16,851 nucleotides of DNA from Prevotella sp. UBA1378 (lineage in GTDB: Bacteria; Bacteroidota; Bacteroidia; Bacteroidales; Bacteroidaceae): NCBI GenBank assembly GCA_002305505.1, contig DBRC01000043.1, forward strand, positions 1 through 16,851. Reading direction: 5' to 3'. The translations under genes were made by a program, and so were the position numbers. The notes under the pieces are model-generated. The model ran no database searches, was not told the origin of the DNA, and worked only from the letters and a program-made list of their open reading frames with translations. How positions within the stretch are numbered: the stretch's first letter is position 1; every line of letters starts with the position of its first letter. Shown piece by piece: positions 1 to 6,370 of this stretch.

Positions 1-88
1 ATCCGCCTGCTGCCCACAGCTTGCTTTCAAGGCAGCAATCTTTTTCTTTTTTTACGGCAAAACAGAAATTTCTTATCCCGGACTGGCG
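1..88 (+). repeat. Diverged intergenic repeat, left copy (partner at 16742-16820, inverted)
   Basis: Read on the plus strand, this stretch resembles the reverse complement of 16742-16820. The first 26 bases match at 23 positions. After a looser pyrimidine-rich middle come two further shared blocks: one starting TTTAC and ending GCAAAAC (51-63), and TTATCCCGG (73-81). Many differences are transitions. The two copies differ by small indels that break any shared reading frame, which argues against a conserved protein. The copy may begin before the window, because the right-hand copy has sequence beyond the position matching base 1. Its function is unknown. It lies downstream of fucP on the minus strand. 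Confidence 0.6.
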
Positions 89-107
89 TATGTTTTGGAT
101 TGGTTAG

Positions 108-156
108 GGATTAAGGATTAGGGATTAAGGATTAAGGATTAGGGATTAAGGATTGA
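108..156 (+). repeat. Tandem heptamer array GGATTAR (left arm of a fold-back)
   Basis: Seven uninterrupted 7-bp units are readable: GGATTAA, GGATTAG, GGATTAA, GGATTAA, GGATTAG, GGATTAA, and a variant GGATTGA. Degenerate relatives precede the array from about 97. Units at 108-135 can pair with the oppositely oriented units at 199-226, with 27 of 28 positions complementary. Because the unit length is 7 and each unit carries TAA or TAG, the array places stop codons in every forward frame. It lies 3' of fucP on the opposite strand, so it could act as the 3' structure of that transcript. That role is inferred. Confidence 0.8.
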
Positions 157-198
157 TACTATTGTGGATGCATAAACTCATGCTTGCCACTTGTACTA

Positions 199-226
199 TT
201 AATCCTTAATCCCTAATCCCTAATCC
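199..226 (-). repeat. Inverted heptamer array (right arm), overlapping the fucP stop
   Basis: Four exact minus-strand units are present: 199-205 and 206-212 read GGATTAA, while 213-219 and 220-226 read GGATTAG. The fucP stop codon TAG (220-222 on the minus strand) and its last two codons (Lys-Asp) lie in or at the edge of the array. With 108-135 it forms a long stem. The intervening 164-190 can fold into an inner stem: GTGG with CCAC and GCAT with ATGC. No run of T follows on the minus strand, so this is not a textbook intrinsic terminator. Confidence 0.75.
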
Positions 227-1527
227 TTCAATCTGTTCCTCCATCCGTAGCCGACGATGACGATGAAGCAGATGAGGGGCAGGATGAACGATACGTTCAC
301 GGCAGGCAGTGTGCCGATGTGTCCCATGTCGATGATTGAAGCCTGCAACGGCGGGAGTACGCTGCCGCCGAGGATAGCCATGATGAGGCCGGCTGCACCA
401 AACTTGGCGTCGTCGCCCAATCCTTGCAGGGCAATGCCGTAGATGGTGGGGAACATGAGCGACATGCAGGCTGAGACGGCCACGAGGCAATAAAGCCCCC
501 AGATATCGTGCAACAGGATGACACCGCATGTGAAACAGCCTGCCCCTACGGCAAGGATGGCAAGCAGCAGGCCTGCATTGATGTACTTGAGGAAGAAGGT
601 GCAGACGAAACGGCTGCAACAGAAGATGGCCATCGCAATGATGTTGTAACGCTGCGACAACACTTCGGCGTCGATTTCGCTCATGCCGCCGGCCATGAAC
701 ACACGTGTGCCGTACTGGATGATGAACGTCCAGCACATGATTTGCGCCCCCACATAAAAGAACTGGGCAATCACCCCCTCGCGGTAGCGGGGCAAGGCGA
801 AGATGCGGCGCAGCGTGGGCAGGAAGCTGATGTCGTGGCTTTGGTCGCTGTTCTTCGGCATTTTGGCAAAGCGGATGACGATGAACATCATGGCGATGAC
901 GAGGCCGATGAGCAGGTAGGGCCCGATGAGCACGCTCAAGTCGTTGTCGCGCATCGCCGCAAACTCGGTCTCCGAGAGTTCGGCGCGCCCCGCCGTGTCG
1001 AGCGGGTTCAGGCGTGCCTGGATGAAGTTCATGGCCACGAACATGCCTATGAGCGACCCCATCGGGTTGAACGACTGTGCCAGGTTCAGGCGCCGCGTGG
1101 CCGTTTCCTCCGTTCCCATCGACAGGATATAAGGGTTGCAGCTGGTTTCGAGGAACGACAGTCCGCACGTGAGGATGAAATAGGCGATGAGGAAAGGATA
1201 GTAGCTGCCTGTGAGCTTGGCCGGGAAAAAGAGCATGGCACCTGCGGCGTAGAGGCCGAGCCCCATCAGCACGCCCGCCTTGTACGAGTACTTTCGGATG
1301 AAGATGGCTGCGGGGAAAGCCATGGCGAAATAGCCCCCATAGAAAGCCACCTGCACCAAGGCGCCGTCGGTGACGCTCATGCGGAAGATTTTGGAGAAAG
1401 CCTTCACCATCGGGTTGGTGATGTCGTTGGCGAAGCCCCACAGTGCGAAGCAGGAGGTGATGAGGATGAACGGGATGATATAGCTCACCCCGTCCTTGCT
1501 CAATATGGATTGGCTGTTACTTTTCAT
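220..1527 (-). CDS. fucP: L-fucose permease, MFS sugar:H+ symporter (FHS family)
   Basis: This 435-residue inner-membrane transporter of the fucose-galactose-hexose symporter family is predicted to import L-fucose with protons. Hallmarks seen are AFYGGYF near 61-67, a CGLSFLETSCNPY block (121-133), RLNLAQSFNPMG (146-157), EGVIAQFFYVGAQ (250-262) and MFPTIYGIALQGLG (358-371). D35 and E127 sit where E. coli FucP has its substrate/proton residues Asp46 and Glu135. About twelve hydrophobic segments fit the MFS fold. The start was placed at the Met beginning MKSNSQS, because codons further upstream run inside fucI. The start lies 7 nt after the fucI stop, suggesting co-transcription and coupling. 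The last codons and the stop run into a heptamer repeat, so the extreme C-terminus may be repeat-derived. Adjacency to fucI favours fucose over glucose/galactose specificity. Confidence 0.93.
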   Translation of the reverse strand: MKSNSQSILSKDGVSYIIPFILITSCFALWGFANDITNPMVKAFSKIFRMSVTDGALVQVAFYGGYFAMAFPAAIFIRKYSYKAGVLMGLGLYAAGAMLFFPAKLTGSYYPFLIAYFILTCGLSFLETSCNPYILSMGTEETATRRLNLAQSFNPMGSLIGMFVAMNFIQARLNPLDTAGRAELSETEFAAMRDNDLSVLIGPYLLIGLVIAMMFIVIRFAKMPKNSDQSHDISFLPTLRRIFALPRYREGVIAQFFYVGAQIMCWTFIIQYGTRVFMAGGMSEIDAEVLSQRYNIIAMAIFCCSRFVCTFFLKYINAGLLLAILAVGAGCFTCGVILLHDIWGLYCLVAVSACMSLMFPTIYGIALQGLGDDAKFGAAGLIMAILGGSVLPPLQASIIDMGHIGTLPAVNVSFILPLICFIVIVGYGWRNRLKD

Positions 1528-1534
1528 GCTGCGG

Positions 1535-3313
1535 TTATTTGTAAATCGGTCCGAAATTAGCGCAGGCCCGGTAGTCGGCCCCTTCTTTGTCCATGCCGAA
1601 AGCATTCCATGCCGACGGGCGGAAGATATCGGCATCGGCTACGTTGTGCATGCACACCGGTATGCGGAGCATTGAGCAGAGCGTCAGCACGTCGGCACCG
1701 ATATGCCCGTAGGCGATGGCGCCGTGGTTGGCGCCCCATGAGTTCATTACGGAGTATACATCCTTGAAAGCATCCTTCTGCACGTCGAGCCTCGGCACGA
1801 ACCATGTGGTGGGCCATGTCTTGTCGGTACGCCTGTTCAGTATGTCGTGAATCTCCGGGTCGAGGTCTACTGTCCATCCCTCTGCGAGTTGCATCACGGG
1901 CCCCAGTCCTTTCACGATGTTTATGCGCATCATCGTCATCGGCATTCCTCCGCGCGTGAGGAAGTTCGACGAGTAGCCGCCTCCGCGGAAATAGTCGCGG
2001 TCGGCAGGATACCACGTTGTCGCCTTCAGGCACGCCTCCACGTCGGCGGCGGTCATCTCCCAGTGGTGCTTCATCACTGGTTCTCCCTGCTCGTCCTGCA
2101 TGGCTCCGGTGGCGTCGAGCGTCGTGGCGCCCGAGTTAATCAGGTGGATAAATCCGCCGGCTGCCGCGCCTTGCGGTGCCTTCCCCGCTACGCGCTTCAC
2201 AGCCTCGGGGCTCCAGTACGTACGGATGTCGGAGAACATTACGCCCCGGTTGGTGAGCAGGTGTCCGAAGAGCATGGCTACGCCGTTGAGCGCATCGTTC
2301 TCTGTGGCCAGCACTCCCGCTTCGCGTATGCCGTTCCAGTCGAACGATGTACACATCAGCGCCTCGGGGAAGTCGAAGTTGGGCTTATAGTCGGTCCATT
2401 GGCGTTGCCCTTGCACTCCGGCAAGGATGGCGTTGTGTCCCAAAGCCTCCTCCTTGAACCCCATGCCGAGCAGTTTCGGGTTGCCGTACATCAGGTCGCG
2501 GATGATGATCATGCTCTTCACCGTGAACTCCCAGTCGCCGTCTTTCTCCCCGCGGCTCTTGGCCTTGCCTTTCTCCTCGTTATAGTCGTGCCCCTCGTTG
2601 GCCTTGCAGTATTTCTCCGTCCATGCCATTGCCTTCTCGAACTCGTCGTGGTCGTAGATGCCCTCCTCCTCGCGGCGCAGTATCTCCACGAGGTCGGCAT
2701 ACTCGTTGCGGATGCCCAGGTAATCCTGGAAGAAACCGGCATCAACGATGCTTCCGGCAATACCCATGCAAGTGTTGCCCAGCGACAGGTACGACTTGCC
2801 GCGCATCGTGGCCACGGCTTGCGCCGCGCGGGCAAAGCGCAGCAGCTTCCCGGCCACGTCGGCAGGGATAGTGTTGTCGTCGAGGTCCTGCACGTCGTGC
2901 CCGTAAATGCCGAATGCCGGCAGCCCTTTCTGTGCATGGGCGGCGAGCACGGCGGCCAGGTAAACGGCGCCCGGGCGCTCGGTGCCGTTGAATCCCCATA
3001 CGGCCTTGGGGTAATAGGGGTTCATGTCCATCGTCTCAGAGCCGTAGCACCAGCACGACGTGACGGTGATGGTGGCGCCTACGCCCTCGCGCTCGAACTT
3101 CTCGGCACAGGCGGCCGACTCGGCCACGCGGCCGATGGTGCCGTCGGCAATGACACACTCGACGGCGCTTCCGTCGCCGTTGCGCAGGTGGGATGAAATC
3201 AGTTGAGCTACAGCCCGGGCGAGGCACATTGTTTTCTCTTCAAGACTTTCGCGTACGCCGCCTTGGCGGCCGTCAATGGTCGGACGTATTCCGATTTTAG
3301 GATAGTTACTCAT
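1535..3313 (-). CDS. fucI: L-fucose isomerase
   Basis: This cytoplasmic Mn2+-dependent ketol isomerase converts L-fucose to L-fuculose (and D-arabinose to D-ribulose), the first catabolic step after uptake. Its 592 residues match the usual length of about 590. The N-terminus MSNYPKIGIRPTIDGRQGGV is typical of the family. E338 (in ATENDAL), D362 (in FSDIRTYW) and H530 (in SWGANHGA) line up with the E. coli metal-binding/catalytic residues Glu337, Asp361 and His528. The start at 3313 is the first Met of the frame, about 80 nt downstream of a TAnnTTTG box. It is the promoter-proximal gene of a two-gene unit with fucP. No fucA, fucK or fucR lies on its upstream side, where alaS is divergent. Genes beyond the left edge cannot be seen. 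Confidence 0.97.
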   Translation of the reverse strand: MSNYPKIGIRPTIDGRQGGVRESLEEKTMCLARAVAQLISSHLRNGDGSAVECVIADGTIGRVAESAACAEKFEREGVGATITVTSCWCYGSETMDMNPYYPKAVWGFNGTERPGAVYLAAVLAAHAQKGLPAFGIYGHDVQDLDDNTIPADVAGKLLRFARAAQAVATMRGKSYLSLGNTCMGIAGSIVDAGFFQDYLGIRNEYADLVEILRREEEGIYDHDEFEKAMAWTEKYCKANEGHDYNEEKGKAKSRGEKDGDWEFTVKSMIIIRDLMYGNPKLLGMGFKEEALGHNAILAGVQGQRQWTDYKPNFDFPEALMCTSFDWNGIREAGVLATENDALNGVAMLFGHLLTNRGVMFSDIRTYWSPEAVKRVAGKAPQGAAAGGFIHLINSGATTLDATGAMQDEQGEPVMKHHWEMTAADVEACLKATTWYPADRDYFRGGGYSSNFLTRGGMPMTMMRINIVKGLGPVMQLAEGWTVDLDPEIHDILNRRTDKTWPTTWFVPRLDVQKDAFKDVYSVMNSWGANHGAIAYGHIGADVLTLCSMLRIPVCMHNVADADIFRPSAWNAFGMDKEGADYRACANFGPIYK

Positions 3314-3393
3314 TGTACTTGTTTTAGATTAATATTGTTTCCTGACCCCGTTTCGTTGTACGGTCGGAATAGATGTTTTTAATTCTTCCGGTG

Positions 3394-3401
3394 CAAAGAT
3401 A
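3394..3401 (-). promoter_or_regulatory. Predicted fucI-fucP promoter, -7 element
   Basis: The minus strand reads TATCTTTG followed by C, an exact match to the Bacteroidetes -7 consensus TAnnTTTG. No TTTG is visible at the expected -33 spacing, so an activator may be needed. The implied start of transcription, a few bases downstream, leaves a leader of about 70 nt before the fucI ATG. AGATGTTT at 3371-3378 and its exact reverse complement at 3441-3448 flank the box. Confidence 0.55.
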
Positions 3402-3477
3402 AAAATAAAAAATTATAATCCCACACATTTTTAGATATATAAACATCTGAAAAGAAAGAGGTTTCAAAAAAAAAGTG

Positions 3478-3485
3478 TAATTTTG
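3478..3485 (+). promoter_or_regulatory. Predicted alaS promoter, -7 element
   Basis: TAATTTTG followed by C matches TAnnTTTG exactly, about 57 nt upstream of the alaS ATG. No clear -33 TTTG is seen. The predicted leader contains the hairpin at 3502-3518. Confidence 0.55.
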
Positions 3486-3501
3486 CAATCGATTTTAAAA
3501 A

Positions 3502-3518
3502 CGGGGGAAGAACCCCCG
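3502..3518. other. Perfect GC hairpin in the alaS leader; terminator-shaped on the minus strand
   Basis: A six-base-pair stem CGGGGG/CCCCCG closes a five-base loop, ending 23 nt before the alaS start. Read on the minus strand, the stem is followed directly by TTTTTAAAA, the shape of an intrinsic terminator. It could stop antisense transcription from alaS running toward the fucI promoter. On the plus strand it would be a structured 5' leader that could influence alaS translation or mRNA stability. Both roles are inferences. Confidence 0.6.
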
Positions 3519-3541
3519 GAATATTTAGAATAAATAAGAAT

Positions 3542-6208
3542 ATGATGACAGCAAATGAAATCCGCGACTCGTTCAAGAAATTTTTCGAGTCGAAAGGACA
3601 TGCAATCGTGCCATCGGCTCCGATGGTGATTAAAGACGACCCGACGCTGATGTTCACCAACGCCGGCATGAATCAGTGGAAAGACATCATCCTGGGAACG
3701 CGCGCCCCGGAACCGCGCCGCCGCGCAGACACGCAGAAATGCCTGCGCGTGAGCGGGAAACATAACGATTTGGAAGAGGTGGGGCATGACACGTACCACC
3801 ACACCATGTTCGAGATGCTGGGCAACTGGAGCTTCGGCGACTATTTCAAGGAAGGCGCCATCGACATGGCATGGGAATACCTTGTAGACGTGCTGCACCT
3901 CAACCCGGACGACCTGTACGTGACGGTGTTCGAGGGCGACGGAAGCGAAGGACTGGAACGCGATGACGAAGCAGCAGGCTACTGGCTGAAACACGTGCCG
4001 GCCGACCATATCATCAATGGCAACAAGCACGACAACTTCTGGGAAATGGGCGATACCGGCCCATGCGGCCCGTGCTCGGAGATTCATGTCGACTCGCGCA
4101 CACCGGAACAGAAAGCCAGCGGCATACCGGGCCGCGACCTCGTGAATAAAGACGACCCGCATGTCATAGAGATATGGAACCTCGTGTTCATGCAGTACAA
4201 CCGGAAGGCCGACGGCACGCTCGAAAAACTGTCGATGAACGTCATTGATACGGGCATGGGATTCGAACGGCTGGTGCGCATGCTGCAAGGCAAGCACTCG
4301 AACTACGATACCGACATCTTCCAGCCTATTATCAAGGCGCAGGAGCAGATTACGGGAAAGAAATACGTTACTTTCGAAGAAGAACAGGCCGGCGGGACGG
4401 CCGTCAGCAAGGAACAGGACAATATCAACGTGGCCATGCGCGTTTGCGCCGACCACTTGCGTGCCGTAAGCTTCTCCATCGCCGACGGGCAGTTGCCGTC
4501 GAACGCCAAGGCGGGCTATGTCATCCGGCGTATCTTGCGCCGTGCCGTGCGCTATGCTTATACGTTCCTCGGGCAGAAGGAGGCTTTCCTCTATAAACTG
4601 TTGCCGACACTGGTGCACGAGATGGGCGGGGCATTCCCCGAGCTGCAGAGCCAGCAACAGCTGATCGGAAGGGTGATAAAGGAGGAGGAAGACTCTTTCC
4701 TGCGTACGCTCGACAAAGGCATACAGCTGCTCAATGGCGCCATGGACGAGCTGAAGGCCCACGGGGAGACCCGGCTCGACGGTGTACAGGCATTCCGCAT
4801 GTTCGATACCTACGGATTCCCGCTCGACTTGACGGAGCTTATTTGCCGTGAGAACGGGTATACGGTAGACGAAGAGCAGTTTAACGCCGAGATGCAGAAA
4901 CAGAAAGAGCGTGCACGCAACGCAGCACAGGTGGAAAACTCGGACTGGACGGTAATCAGGCAGGGCGAACAGCAGTTCGTGGGCTACGACTATACGGAGT
5001 ACGAATGCCGCATCCTGCGCTACCGCAAGGTGACACAGAAGAAAAACGAATTCTATGAGTTGGTGCTCGACAATACGCCTTTCTATGGCGAGATGGGCGG
5101 ACAGGTAGGCGACCAAGGTGTGCTCGTGAGCGAGGATGAAACGGTGGATATCATCGACACAAAGCGCGAGAACAGCCAAAGCGTGCATATCGTAAAGAAA
5201 CTCCCGGTGAATCCCGGGGCCGAATTCATGGCTTGCGTCGACACCGACAAGCGCGAGGCGAATGCCGCCAACCACACCGCTACCCATCTGCTCGACTATG
5301 CGTTGAAGCAGGTGCTGGGCGGGCACGTGGAGCAGAAAGGCTCGTTCGTAAGCCCCGACACGTTGCGCTTCGATTTCTCCCATTTCCAGAAAGTAACCGA
5401 TGAGGAGCTGCGCCAGGCAGAGCGCCTCGTGAACGATATGATACGGCAGGACCTGCTGCTCGACGAGCACCGTGACATGCCGTTGGAAGAAGCGAAGAAG
5501 ATGGGGGCCGTAGCCTTGTTCGGCGAGAAGTACGGCGATACGGTACGCGTGGTGCGCTTCGGCCCGTCGTGCGAGTTCTGCGGTGGAATCCATGCGCGCA
5601 GCACGGGCCGCATCGGTTTCTTCAAAATCATTTCGGAGAGCAGTGTGGCTGCCGGTATCCGGCGCATTGAGGCCAAGACGGGCAGGGAATGCGAGGAACT
5701 GATGTACAACATGGAAGACCTGCTGAAGGGCATCAGGATGCTTTTCAACAATGCGAAAGATCTGCAAGGCGTTATCCGGAAATACATCGACGAGCACGAC
5801 TCGATGAGGAAAGACATCGAGTCCTTCCAGGCTCAGGCTGTTGAGAGGGCTAAGGACAATCTGATTAGCAGGGCCCGCGAAGTCAACGGCGTGAAGGTGG
5901 TGGCAGGCCAGCTGCCGATTGATGCGCAGTCGGCTAAGGACCTGGTGTTCAAAATCCGCGAGGCGGTTCCCGAGAACCTGCTCTGCGTTATAGGGAGCAT
6001 CCAGCAGGACAAGCCGTTGTTGAGCGTGATGCTGAGCGACGACATGGTGAAGGAGCACGGGCTGGATGCCGGACAACTGGTACGCGAGGCCGCCAAGCTG
6101 ATACAAGGCGGCGGTGGCGGACAGCCGCATTTCGCCACTGCCGGCGGGAAGAACGCCGACGGCCTGAGTGCAGCCATTGACAAGGTGGTGGCATTGGCCA
6201 GCTTATAA
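3542..6208 (+). CDS. alaS: Alanine--tRNA ligase
   Basis: This essential cytoplasmic class II synthetase charges tRNA-Ala and hydrolyses mischarged Ser/Gly-tRNA-Ala. It is 888 residues long (E. coli 876). The N-terminal catalytic domain (about 1-240) includes the TNAGMNQWKD block (39-48) and GDTGPCGPCSEIH (170-182). The tRNA-recognition part is about 245-460. The editing domain carries zinc-type residues H578/H582 (HTATH) and C680/H684 (CGGIH). The C-Ala domain has the glycine stretch and QPHFATAGG (856-869). The start could be 3542 or the next codon (ATGATG); no Shine-Dalgarno is visible. It has its own promoter and terminator, so it is monocistronic. The editing motif reads CGGIHA where many bacteria have CGGTHV. 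Confidence 0.98.
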   Translation: MMTANEIRDSFKKFFESKGHAIVPSAPMVIKDDPTLMFTNAGMNQWKDIILGTRAPEPRRRADTQKCLRVSGKHNDLEEVGHDTYHHTMFEMLGNWSFGDYFKEGAIDMAWEYLVDVLHLNPDDLYVTVFEGDGSEGLERDDEAAGYWLKHVPADHIINGNKHDNFWEMGDTGPCGPCSEIHVDSRTPEQKASGIPGRDLVNKDDPHVIEIWNLVFMQYNRKADGTLEKLSMNVIDTGMGFERLVRMLQGKHSNYDTDIFQPIIKAQEQITGKKYVTFEEEQAGGTAVSKEQDNINVAMRVCADHLRAVSFSIADGQLPSNAKAGYVIRRILRRAVRYAYTFLGQKEAFLYKLLPTLVHEMGGAFPELQSQQQLIGRVIKEEEDSFLRTLDKGIQLLNGAMDELKAHGETRLDGVQAFRMFDTYGFPLDLTELICRENGYTVDEEQFNAEMQKQKERARNAAQVENSDWTVIRQGEQQFVGYDYTEYECRILRYRKVTQKKNEFYELVLDNTPFYGEMGGQVGDQGVLVSEDETVDIIDTKRENSQSVHIVKKLPVNPGAEFMACVDTDKREANAANHTATHLLDYALKQVLGGHVEQKGSFVSPDTLRFDFSHFQKVTDEELRQAERLVNDMIRQDLLLDEHRDMPLEEAKKMGAVALFGEKYGDTVRVVRFGPSCEFCGGIHARSTGRIGFFKIISESSVAAGIRRIEAKTGRECEELMYNMEDLLKGIRMLFNNAKDLQGVIRKYIDEHDSMRKDIESFQAQAVERAKDNLISRAREVNGVKVVAGQLPIDAQSAKDLVFKIREAVPENLLCVIGSIQQDKPLLSVMLSDDMVKEHGLDAGQLVREAAKLIQGGGGGQPHFATAGGKNADGLSAAIDKVVALASL

Positions 6209-6224
6209 GCAAGAACGGATGTTA

Positions 6225-6282
6225 AAAGGGTGTGCCGGAGTGTTAGCTGATGCTTTCATTCCGGCATATCCTTTATTTTTTT
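6225..6282 (+). terminator. Strong intrinsic terminator of alaS
   Basis: An 18-bp stem (6225-6242 with 6257-6274, all positions paired, including three G-T wobbles) encloses a 14-base loop. It is followed by A and seven T residues (6276-6282). It begins 17 nt after the alaS stop codon. Confidence 0.9.
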
Positions 6283-6336
6283 GCCGTAAATCAGAAAAAA
6301 TAAAAAAAACATACCCTTACTCCGCCAGTTTTTTTA

Positions 6337-6344
6337 TAACTTTG
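6337..6344 (+). promoter_or_regulatory. Predicted promoter -7 element of the Na+/phosphate symporter gene
   Basis: TAACTTTG followed by C matches TAnnTTTG, 27 nt upstream of the ATG at 6371 and beyond the alaS terminator. No good -33 TTTG is visible. Confidence 0.55.
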
Positions 6345-6370
6345 CCGCAAAATGAAACAGTTATTTCAAA

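Noticed and set aside
97..230. CRISPR-like array
   Set aside because: Units are 7 bp and contiguous, with no spacers and no cas genes nearby. It is a tandem microsatellite with an inverted partner.
206..1560. Overlapping long frames on both strands across fucP (206-1441 minus, 508-1560 plus)
   Set aside because: They are out-of-frame shadows of a transporter with intact family motifs; compositions are Arg/His- or Glu/Asp-rich with no recognisable fold.
3464..6130. Very long minus-strand open frame (888 codons) opposite alaS
   Set aside because: It is antisense to a complete, well-recognised AlaRS. It has low-complexity His/Val/Leu-rich composition and no domain I recognise. G/C-biased codon use keeps the antisense frame open.
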